A stretch of DNA of 64,000 bases from Chloroflexota bacterium (GTDB taxonomy: Bacteria; Chloroflexota; Limnocylindria; Limnocylindrales; CSP1-4). A program made the translations under genes and the position numbers. The notes beneath the pieces are model-generated. The model saw nothing but the letters and a program-made list of their open reading frames with translations. It ran no database searches and was not told the DNA's origin. Location of the stretch: positions 1 to 64,000 of the forward strand of contig CANJLL010000004.1 of assembly GCA_947475545.1 (NCBI GenBank). Direction: 5' to 3'. Below, piece after piece: positions 50,616 through 58,267 of the stretch. Every line of letters begins with the position of its first letter. Position 1 is the stretch's first letter.

Positions 50616-53321
50616 ATGGACGCGAGCTTGAATACAACTCCTGGCCAGCCTCCGCTGTCGGCCTTCGTTAGCAGTGGGATGGGCACTCAAGTCGAGGCCG
50701 AGGCGAGGGACGTCTGTTACGAAGTCCTGTCGGCGTCGCTATTCCAACCATGGCTCTTCGAGCACACACCGCCGAGCGCCCGAACGGCCGTTCAGACGTA
50801 CATATCTGCTATCGACCGGTGCGATCTATTCGTCTGGCTCGCCGGCTCCACTACGTCGCCGGCGGTACAGGCTGAGTTGGAGCGTGCGGAAGCCGCGGGG
50901 CGGCCAATCCTTGTCTTCCGGCTTCCAGCTGCGACTCGTGACGCCGAGACCGTGGATTGGGTCGGGCGATTGCGGCGAGCCCGCAAGACAGGTGACGTCA
51001 GAGACACCACGGATCTTCGGGCTCAACTCGTGCAGGCCATTGGCGACTTCGTGGCGGAGTGCGTCAGAGACCGCCAGCCTGTTGCTGGCGACAGCTACCT
51101 AGCGACACTCGCCAGCGACCTCCACGGGATGGCAGTGGCGCGCTGGATGGCGGTCGGATTGGCAACCCCGAAGGCGCAAGAGCTTGCTTCCGATCTCACC
51201 GTAGGTCGCCTACCCCTCGATCAGCTTCCGAACGAGGCGGAACGCCTGCGGGTGCTCGAAGCGCCGGTCGGAGCCGGAAAGACGATTGCCGCGATCCGAT
51301 ACGCTCAGGAGGCCGTCCGACTTGCGCGCGACAACCCAACTGCACCGCTGCCGATATGGGTCTCCGCTGGCGCGACTCCCGACATTGGCGGGGCCGTTCG
51401 TGCTGCCCTGGCACAAGCGGGAAGGCCCCCAGCGGGACCAGTGTTGCTGGTGGTGGATGGCTTGGATGAAAGTCCCAGCGGAACCACGGCATCCGCGGTC
51501 GAGTGGGCGCGGGCGTGCGCCTACTCCCAATCCGAAAGCCGGGTCCTTCTGACCGCTCGACCAAGCATCGTCCGGTTCAGGGAGGGAGAGGCAGCGATCC
51601 TTCCCGAGCTGTCGCCATTTGACGCTACCTCTCTCGTGGCGCGCGCATTCGGGGTAAGCCTCTCCGAACATGCCCTGTACGACCTCGCGGAGCCCCTCCG
51701 CGATGCGGTGCGACGACCGTTGTTCGCCCTCATGCTCGGACGCCTAACCGCCGTCGCACCCATGGCGACCCTGACGTACGTCGGTGAGCTAATCGATAGC
51801 CTGGTGACTGAGGCCCTTAGGCGTAGTGGTACGCCTGACGGCGAACGTGTGCTCGCGACGCTGGCTCGGCTTTCGCTCGACGCCGGGGTGCAAGCGATTC
51901 CGATTCGCGACGTGACCAGCCTGAGCGAGCTGCCGAGTCTCATTGCGACGCGCATGGTGACGGCGTCCCCGGACCGGATGATTCAGTTCTCGCTGCCGAT
52001 ATTCCGAGAGTGGTTCGGCGCTCGGGCGGTCGACCTCGGGTTTGTCGAGGTGGTCGACATTGTCGCGTCGCCGGAGAGGCTCGAACACTGGCGGTACGCG
52101 ATCTTCCTAGCAGCGACGACCATGCGTCGTGACGGCGTCACCGGACTTCTCGACAATCTCGCGCGGTCGGCACCGGGGTTCGCGGGTGAGTTCCTCGCCG
52201 GGGCACCTCCGCCTCAAGAGATGGCGCCCGCACCGGGTTCGGACGCTGCTATTGCCGACTCGATCCGCAACGCTTGGAGCGCCTTCGAGGCGGGTTTGGG
52301 CCACCTCGCCGACATGGTCGGTCCGAAGATCAATGGCGTGCTCCCAACGCTCGGGGTGCAATTGCGTGGTGGAGGGCTGATCTACACATGGTCAAAGACC
52401 GCGAGTACGCCGCCTGGAATCGCTCTCCCCAACTCCTTCTCCTGGGACGCGCCCGTGGACCCCGAATGGGGGCGCCGGAAGTTCCGGGACAGCGTCTCCA
52501 CCGACCCCCTCTGGGCTTGGCGAATTGCTCAGGAAGACCTCAAGGAGGAGTTGCAGGAGGTCCTTGAGGCCCGCGCCTTGTTCCCGGATGTGCCCGCGAT
52601 GCGGGCCGAGGCGGCGTGGAAAGCTGCTCTCCAGCTTTCGCGCTCCGGCGACCACCGGTACGAGGCTCTTGACTCGACCGCGGTCGCCGCGCACCTGGCA
52701 GCCCTCGGTACCGCGGAATTGCTGCGTGAGTGGCCAATGGGAAGGCGCCTGATCCCTCTCGACCCGCTTCGGAGGGTTTTAGCAACAGGTGCCGGCGACC
52801 TCAGGCCACCCTATAACGAACCTGACCAGCTCCGGTCTTCTTTGGTGTGGTCTGGGTTCTCAGACCAGGCGTTGCTTGATCGCACGAGGGCTGTGTACCA
52901 GGCCGCCTTTGAGATCTACCAAGGGTTTGTCGACCACTTCTTTCCTCGGTTCGCGCCCTGGCTTGAGTTGGCCCTTTTGCTCCCTGCCCACGTGCGCGGC
53001 CTGCTGCGGCCCGCGAAGGGCGGCCATTCCCCGGCGCTGACCTACGTCATCGACCCTCTACCGCCCACAGCCAAGACGCGCTTGGAGATCGAGCTGACGA
53101 CAGCCGACAGTCGGGGGACCAATGATTGGGCTTGGCTGGCCATGGAGGGGAATGCAGAGGCGATTGCGCGATTCCGGCCGTGGTCTCCTCCATGGCTCAG
53201 AGCGACGGCGTCGACAACTGTACTTGAGGTGTTTGGCGCAGACCCGGCCACGCGCCTTGCGGAGAAGTGGCTCGCCGCGGATCTGCATCGGATCGGTTGG
53301 CTGAAGAGCGTCCGCGTCTAG
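50616..53321 (+). CDS. DUF4062-like/STAND NTPase, probable anti-phage sensor
   Basis: A 901-aa protein if started at ATG 50616 (upstream start 50526 possible). The N-terminal 130 residues match a DUF4062-type domain: AFVSSGMGTQVEAEA, PWLFEHTPPSARTAVQTYI, CDLFVWLAGS, AGRPILVFRLP. A STAND ATPase follows, with Walker A EAPVGAGKTIAAIRYA (about 215) and Walker B LLVVDGLDESPSG (about 280), then a winged-helix-like region (LTYVGELIDSLVTEALRRSG) and a long C-terminal part without obvious repeats. STAND proteins oligomerise on sensing a trigger; many protect against phage. It is followed 14 bp later by a nuclease gene, the likely effector. Confidence 0.82.
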   Translation: MDASLNTTPGQPPLSAFVSSGMGTQVEAEARDVCYEVLSASLFQPWLFEHTPPSARTAVQTYISAIDRCDLFVWLAGSTTSPAVQAELERAEAAGRPILVFRLPAATRDAETVDWVGRLRRARKTGDVRDTTDLRAQLVQAIGDFVAECVRDRQPVAGDSYLATLASDLHGMAVARWMAVGLATPKAQELASDLTVGRLPLDQLPNEAERLRVLEAPVGAGKTIAAIRYAQEAVRLARDNPTAPLPIWVSAGATPDIGGAVRAALAQAGRPPAGPVLLVVDGLDESPSGTTASAVEWARACAYSQSESRVLLTARPSIVRFREGEAAILPELSPFDATSLVARAFGVSLSEHALYDLAEPLRDAVRRPLFALMLGRLTAVAPMATLTYVGELIDSLVTEALRRSGTPDGERVLATLARLSLDAGVQAIPIRDVTSLSELPSLIATRMVTASPDRMIQFSLPIFREWFGARAVDLGFVEVVDIVASPERLEHWRYAIFLAATTMRRDGVTGLLDNLARSAPGFAGEFLAGAPPPQEMAPAPGSDAAIADSIRNAWSAFEAGLGHLADMVGPKINGVLPTLGVQLRGGGLIYTWSKTASTPPGIALPNSFSWDAPVDPEWGRRKFRDSVSTDPLWAWRIAQEDLKEELQEVLEARALFPDVPAMRAEAAWKAALQLSRSGDHRYEALDSTAVAAHLAALGTAELLREWPMGRRLIPLDPLRRVLATGAGDLRPPYNEPDQLRSSLVWSGFSDQALLDRTRAVYQAAFEIYQGFVDHFFPRFAPWLELALLLPAHVRGLLRPAKGGHSPALTYVIDPLPPTAKTRLEIELTTADSRGTNDWAWLAMEGNAEAIARFRPWSPPWLRATASTTVLEVFGADPATRLAEKWLAADLHRIGWLKSVRV

Positions 53322-53335
53322 GAAGGAGGTTCGGG

Positions 53336-54112
53336 TTGTCACGCAAAGTGGACGACTTCCTGGAGCGGCTTCTCTTTGGCTTCGTCACCCGAGTCCGCGG
53401 TCACTTTGTCGCCCTGGCCGCTCTGCTCTTCTACCCGGGGGTCGGGCTCATCCTCCCACTTGCGGCTAGGTGGTCGGAATCGTGGCTTGTGTCGGCCAAC
53501 GTCAGCGGCGTTTCGGTGGCAGCGGCCATTTGTCTCTGCTGGCTCGCGGTCCAGATCACGGCCCAACAACGACGGCTCTTGGTCGAATGGACCTCGGACC
53601 TGCGGCTTCTCGATGCGGCCGAGTTCGAATGGTTCGTCGGTGAGCTGTTCCGACGGGAGGGCTGGCGGGTCGAGGAGACGGGGCAACACGGGGCGCCGGA
53701 CGGCAACGTAGACCTGCGCCTGTCGAAACCCGGTGAGAAGCGCCTCGTCCAGTGCAAGCGTTGGCGGTCGTGGCAGGTCGGCGTCGATGACGTTCGCGCA
53801 TTCGCCGGCGCGCTCCTGCGGGAAGGAGTTGCCGGCCGGGAAGGGGTCTTCGTGACCCTATCTGACTACACCCCTCAGGCACGGGAGGAAGCGAAGCAAA
53901 CGGGCCTTGCCCTCCTTGACAGCCGTGATCTCTACGAGCGAGTGGAACGGGTACGTCGAGCGGAGCCGTGCCCCATCTGCGCAGCACCGATGCGCCTCGA
54001 TCGCTCGGCCCACGGCTGGTGGTTCCGCTGCCTGGCACTCAACTGCGCCGGCAAACGAGACCTCGGCCGAGACCCCGTTCGCGCTGTGGAGCTCCTGACG
54101 CAACACCGGTAG
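53336..54112 (+). CDS. Membrane-anchored Mrr-type restriction endonuclease
   Basis: A 258-aa protein from TTG 53336, which follows a near-perfect aaggaggt site; no ATG fits. Two N-terminal helices (FVALAALLFYPGVGLILPLA, VSGVSVAAAICLCWLAVQI) anchor it. The Mrr_cat domain starts LDAAEFEWFVGELFRREGW and has the catalytic D...Q-x-K (DGNVDLRL, LVQCKRW), then SDYTPQAREEAKQTGLALLD. The C-terminus has C-P-I-C and a second Cys pair (WFRCLALNC), a zinc-ribbon-like finger. It cuts DNA by family inference. Its spacing shows that it is co-translated with the STAND NTPase. Confidence 0.85.
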   Translation: MSRKVDDFLERLLFGFVTRVRGHFVALAALLFYPGVGLILPLAARWSESWLVSANVSGVSVAAAICLCWLAVQITAQQRRLLVEWTSDLRLLDAAEFEWFVGELFRREGWRVEETGQHGAPDGNVDLRLSKPGEKRLVQCKRWRSWQVGVDDVRAFAGALLREGVAGREGVFVTLSDYTPQAREEAKQTGLALLDSRDLYERVERVRRAEPCPICAAPMRLDRSAHGWWFRCLALNCAGKRDLGRDPVRAVELLTQHR

Positions 54113-54229
54113 AACGTCAGGCAAGGCCGGCCCGAGCCTTGTCGCGTGCCCGAGGCTCGCCGTCGGCACCAAGTACTGCCGTGGCCAATCTTGGCCAGCC
54201 AATCCATGCTCAAGAAGTTGAGCCATCCC

Positions 54230-54706
54230 TCTACCCGGGCATGGCGCGCTCCAGGTTGAGCGCGAGCAGGCTCCCCAAGACCGCCCACCGAGGAGGCGGC
54301 AGCTCGCGAGCGGGCGGACCACGGGCCAACGGCCGAGCAGGCGATCGAGCACCTTCGGGACCTCGTCCGGCCGTGGGATCAGGCGGATGGTTCGGGCCGG
54401 AAGCTGCTCGCCGAAGCCCTGTTCGAGCGGATCGAAGTCCTGGGGGTCCGCAAGCTCAACCTGCACCCCACGCCGTCGGCCGTGCGCTTCGGCTGTGCGG
54501 ACGCGTGGAAGGGGGAGCGATTGCTAGTTATGGTCGGGGCGAGAGGAGTAGGACCGGCTGGTCCCACCACTCGAATAGTCGTGCCGGCCTACATCGCCGA
54601 GTCGCTGTTCGCGGCAATCAGGTTAGCCGCTACGAGGCTGACAGAATTGACAGAACCCAGGCTCGGCCTGAGCCTCGGGTCGTGCCAGCGGGAGCCTACA
54701 AGCTGA
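54230..54706 (+). pseudogene. C-terminal relic of a large serine recombinase
   Basis: One frame reads AEQAIEHLRDLVRPWDQADG, LLAEALFERIEVLG and LHPTPSAVRFGCADAWKGE before the stop at 54706. This block resembles the C-terminal end of large serine recombinases (resolvase-invertase family). The catalytic N-terminal domain is absent; upstream frame quality decays before about 54260. No start codon is assigned. It marks old mobile-element activity between the defence pair and the small-lipoprotein cluster. A further short coding-like patch without start (54731-54850) is unassigned. Confidence 0.5.
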
Positions 54707-54923
54707 CGACCAAGTAGTCGGGCCGAGACGCCGGCTCGTTCGCCCCGGGCGCGGCTGACTTCTCGTTCTTCCTCGAAAGCGACAACCCGAACGCGCGCAT
54801 CGGCATCAAGAACAACGTCGGATTCTCATTCAAACACCCTCCACGATCGTCCACGCGACCGCATTGTGAGCGAGGCTCGGGGCTTCCCCCCAATCGCGGT
54901 ACAACATCGCCTCCCGAGCAACC

Positions 54924-55100
54924 TTACGGGGCGATGCCTCTGTCCAGTCGCCACAGCCAGTAGGCACCGCCAACGTACAGGCCGAGGGCGATCAGATAGG
55001 CGATGCCCGGCCCATTGGGCCAGAGTGTCGCGCGCAACCCCAACTCCCAAAGGATCTTGCCTGGCAGGAGGATCGTGGCGATCCAGAAGACTAGATCCAT
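54924..55100 (-). CDS. Small two-helix membrane protein
   Basis: A 58-aa ORF from ATG 55100 with two hydrophobic segments (MDLVFWIATILLPGKILWEL and IAYLIALGLYVGGAYWLW). No ribosome site is evident and no family is recognised, so it may be spurious. It lies 25 bp after the lipoprotein gene on the same strand. Confidence 0.4.
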   Translation of the reverse strand: MDLVFWIATILLPGKILWELGLRATLWPNGPGIAYLIALGLYVGGAYWLWRLDRGIAP

Positions 55101-55125
55101 GTCGGGAGCTAAGAAGGGCCGTCGC

Positions 55126-55587
55126 CTAAGAACACGTGACCCCCAGCGATGCCAGATCTGTGGCGGCCCGCTGGATCGATGACGTGGATGCCGAATACCA
55201 AGCTGCGTATCGCGATCGAGCGGCAGTCCACCGTGCGCTGTCGGCATTGTTCACGGCGGCTTCGAAGTCGCCGAGGATCGCGAGGAGATCGTGCTGGGTG
55301 GTAGCCAGAGCCCTGGCGTCAGCCGCGCCAGGCGCCCACGTGGCTGCCGCGTCAAGAGCATCTGCCGCCGCCTGCGTCCTGCTCTTCATGCGCCCCATGG
55401 CCTCGAGGGCCGCTGTTGCGCTGACGGAGTTGCTGGAGAAGGTCGCGAAATCCTGGTTGTTGCCCGCGAGGCTCCTGATGGCGCCGCATACCTTCGTCTC
55501 GTATCCAGCGCGGTCAGTCGACGCGGCACATCCCGCAAGAACAAGGCAAGCAACAAGCAGACTTACAACGCCAGCGCGTGCCCGCAT
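55126..55587 (-). CDS. Hypothetical lipoprotein, helical
   Basis: A 153-aa exported protein with a good aggagga site before ATG 55587. Signal peptide and lipobox (LVACLVLAGCAAS) are clear. The mature part is helical with Cys in YETKVCGAIRSLAG and a Cys next to the last residue, possibly a disulfide. No family is recognised. Neighbouring small membrane genes on the same strand suggest a short operon. Confidence 0.72.
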   Translation of the reverse strand: MRARAGVVSLLVACLVLAGCAASTDRAGYETKVCGAIRSLAGNNQDFATFSSNSVSATAALEAMGRMKSRTQAAADALDAAATWAPGAADARALATTQHDLLAILGDFEAAVNNADSARWTAARSRYAAWYSASTSSIQRAATDLASLGVTCS

Positions 55588-55621
55588 TGGCTCCTCCTAT
55601 TTCGGGGCTGGCGCAAACGAG

Positions 55622-55918
55622 TCAGTGAGGCTGCCGGGTGCGGGCTAGGACCGTCTCCCGGTACTTGGGATTGGTTCGCATCAAGTAGTCGTGGAACGAT
55701 TCCCCGGGTTGTCCTGACCTCTCGTAGTTCGCCCTCACCATCTCATGGAAGCCCTCGTCAGTCCGCATCCTGAACTCAAACGAGGTCTCGCGATCAGCTT
55801 TCGGTGTGGCTAGGTGCATGAGAACTCCGGCGCCCATCACGGCTACGGCGGCCAAGACCGCGCCGGTTCCCCCACCGATTGCGTAGCCGATGACTCCCGC
55901 GACGATGACGAGCAGCAT
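55622..55918 (-). CDS. Small hypothetical membrane protein
   Basis: A 98-aa protein from ATG 55918 after a ggtggagag site. A glycine-rich membrane hairpin (LLVIVAGVIGYAIGGGTGAVLAAVAVMGAGVLMHL) is followed by a soluble charged tail (FEFRMRTDEGFHEMVRANYE, FHDYLMRTNPKYRETV). No family is recognised. It precedes the lipoprotein gene by 34 bases. Confidence 0.65.
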   Translation of the reverse strand: MLLVIVAGVIGYAIGGGTGAVLAAVAVMGAGVLMHLATPKADRETSFEFRMRTDEGFHEMVRANYERSGQPGESFHDYLMRTNPKYRETVLARTRQPH

Positions 55919-56015
55919 CTCTCCACCCTCTTCAAGCAGTACCTCGCCACTCTGAGCCTTGAGGCGGCGGAAATCAACGTTGAGCGACGAGCGTCGGCCC
56001 GGCGAGGCTGGCGCC

Positions 56016-56540
56016 CTACGGCCCCCGGTCCGGCTCCACGTCCCCCGGGTACCGCGCCAGCACCCGCTCCAGTTCCTCGGTCGCCATCGCCCGCCCCCAC
56101 TCCTGCCGCGTCCGTTCCTCCGCCCCATCGAGACAGGCAAAGCGGAGCCGTCGGTTCAGCGCTTCCATCCGGCTCCCGTCCGGTTGCGGGTCGCCGCGGA
56201 GTTGGTCGTCCAGGTGTCGAAGGGCGGCCAGCTCGTCCTCACCGGTCCCGGTGACGGTCTGCGGCGCCTTGCCGCGGCCGGGGTGCGGGCCATGGGCCGA
56301 GACGTGCCAAGCGCGGTCGCCTGGGCTGTAGAGGGCTGGGCCGACATTCCAGCGGGCCGGGAGGGCCTCGTGGATGGCATCCCAGGCAGCTTCGCGGGGA
56401 TCAGAGGTGGTTATCGGGTCGGATCGTATGCGGCTGGTCGGCCCGGCGAGGCCGACCGGCTGGGCGGGTTCGCTTCGAGGGCCCGTCCCGACCTGGCAGG
56501 GCCGAGCCGAGTAGCCAGGAGTCGCTCCCGAGACGTACTG
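56016..56540 (-). pseudogene. Start-less conserved ORF in frame behind the DUF6438 stop codon
   Basis: The frame is open for 174 codons from directly after the TAG at 56541-56543 to a TAG at 56016. It has clear coding character: SDPREAAWDAIHEALPARWN, GRGKAPQTVTGTGEDELAAL and LERVLARYPGDVEPDRG. These blocks recall a small conserved family of unknown function that normally has its own start near the SDPREAAW block. No ATG, GTG or TTG occurs in the first 120 codons; the first ATG is at the MEALNRRL segment. It is either a gene that lost its 5' end or is read through from the upstream gene. Confidence 0.5.
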
Positions 56541-57920
56541 CTAGGTGGTCGGCGGTGGCACCTGACCGCGCAGGGCAGCCGCGGCGCCCGCGGCCCGTTC
56601 AGCGCGGACACGCCAATACGGCGCAACTGCCAGGGGGGTCGTGCCCAGCGGCGCCGGAGGCTCAGCGAGGACGAGACGGGCGGAGTCAAGCGCGGGACCA
56701 TCTCCGGTCTCCAGCAGGCAGCGGTCGATGAGCGTCGCCAACTCGGCCTCCGCCGTGATCGCCTCGTCGTGCCACCGCCGCACCTCTCGCATCACATCCG
56801 AGGCCCCGAGGGTACCGAACTCCTCCTCCGGTTCGATATCGGGAGGCGGAGACGCGTCGAATTCCTCTTGCGTCACATCCGAGGCCCCGAGGGTACCGAA
56901 CTCCTCCTCCGGTTCGTTATGGGGACGCCGAGACGCCTCGAACTCCTCTCGCGTCATCATGCCGGCGTAACGGTCGTGTCGCGCTTGAGTCCAGTGACGT
57001 CGGTCCCCGGGAGCCGACGGCATCGGCGACGGACCGACGAACGCGTCTGCTTGACCGCCGGGCGCGTGCCACTCGAACTCGGAGGCGGCCAGGTCGATGA
57101 CCGCGCCGAGCCTCTCTCGGATCCGGTCGCGAACGCCAGCGAAGGCCCCGACGTCGACTTGCTCCGCCCCGCGGGCAACCCAGACCGAGGTACTCGATCG
57201 ATCGGTCACAACCCATCCACCAGGTTCGGGATCACGCGTGGGTGACGCGAGGCAGAGGAACATCACAGCCCGCGCGAGGTCGTCGAATGCTTCGGACTCC
57301 AGGCCTGCCTCGTGGGGGCCGATCATGTCGACGTTGTAACCGCCAATGAACGCCGCGAGTCCCGACCGGTGCAACGTCACCGTGTATTCCGGACAGTACC
57401 CGAAGCAGGCGCCCCTGCTGAGGCCGATCTCGGTCACCGCATCGGCAGCCGCCGCAACCTCAGCGTGACCGGCCCACGGTGTGCCCCACGGACGAGCCGA
57501 CCAAGATGAGAGGCGGACGAGGAAGGATGCCTCCACGAGCTTCGGGAGGATCGAGGTGAGGAGCTCCGACTCAAACTCCCAATCGGGGCTCGAACCCAGG
57601 TACCAGCTGACCATCCGGCCGATTTCATGTCGGCCGACTTCATACTCAGGTGCGTCCAACGGCCGAGCCACGGCTTCCCACAGAACCGCGGTGCTGACGG
57701 CGCGGGCCGCGGTGATCGTCATCGGCGAACCGGGGCGATCGCTGACGCTGCGATAGCGGCTCATGACCGCCACACCCGCCTCGATCGTCGCCTCGAGGAG
57801 GTCGGCCAGCGCGATGTTCCCGTCATCGAGGCTCAGAACGGCTTGGGGGATCTCGCGTCTGAGCGCGGTGATGAACGTCTGTCGGGTGACCACCGTGGTC
57901 TCGGTCGGGCGAGAGGTCAT
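56541..57920 (-). CDS. DUF6438-domain protein with duplicated acidic segment
   Basis: A 459-aa protein from ATG 57920. The N-terminal 170 residues are unassigned. A DUF6438-like block follows (LSRGACFGYCPEYTVTLHRSG, FIGGYNVDMIG, about residues 165-205). The C-terminal part holds a 27-aa tandem duplication (EEFGTLGASDV twice) and a helical tail ending with Pro/Thr. DUF6438 has no known function. The gene is divergent from the helicase, with a 347-base shared upstream region. Confidence 0.65.
   Translation of the reverse strand: MTSRPTETTVVTRQTFITALRREIPQAVLSLDDGNIALADLLEATIEAGVAVMSRYRSVSDRPGSPMTITAARAVSTAVLWEAVARPLDAPEYEVGRHEIGRMVSWYLGSSPDWEFESELLTSILPKLVEASFLVRLSSWSARPWGTPWAGHAEVAAAADAVTEIGLSRGACFGYCPEYTVTLHRSGLAAFIGGYNVDMIGPHEAGLESEAFDDLARAVMFLCLASPTRDPEPGGWVVTDRSSTSVWVARGAEQVDVGAFAGVRDRIRERLGAVIDLAASEFEWHAPGGQADAFVGPSPMPSAPGDRRHWTQARHDRYAGMMTREEFEASRRPHNEPEEEFGTLGASDVTQEEFDASPPPDIEPEEEFGTLGASDVMREVRRWHDEAITAEAELATLIDRCLLETGDGPALDSARLVLAEPPAPLGTTPLAVAPYWRVRAERAAGAAAALRGQVPPPTT
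56792..56916 (-). repeat. 81-bp tandem duplication inside the DUF6438 gene
   Basis: Two 44-base stretches, 56792-56835 and 56873-56916, are identical and start 81 bases apart, so the duplicated unit is exactly 27 codons. The intervening parts have diverged. The perfect 44-base core suggests a recent duplication or selection on the acidic EPEEEFGTLG segment. Confidence 0.85.
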
Positions 57921-58267
57921 CTTTGGTGTCTGCGCGCCCAGGACATGCTGCTCGCCTCGTCGGTGTCCCAGTCCACGTGCCCTCCCCCGTGTAGTCGATC
58001 GAGCACAGTCTGCACCGTCCGGCCTGCTCCGCGCCGAATTGCCAAGCAACCTTCGCAATCCACGAGTCTTGCCCGTTGACACGGGTCGTCGCATGGCAGC
58101 AAATGGCTGTGTAGTGGATTGCGCAGCAGCGCGCCGCGACGACGAGAAGGAGCCCGGGACCCGATGACACGCGTTCGCGGCGATGCAGCGCTGGCCCGCA
58201 TCGGTCGGCCACGCCCTGGCTCTCCCCTCCCCTCCCCCCTCCCCGCCTGCCAGGAGCGATACCCCCG
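57921..58267. promoter_or_regulatory. Divergent promoter region of the DUF6438 and helicase genes
   Basis: No gene is seen. A consensus -35 TTGACA lies at 58076-58081, with a weak -10 (gcaaat, 58099-58104) at 17-base spacing, facing the helicase. A pyrimidine-rich run (58218-58245) precedes the helicase start. Confidence 0.45.
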
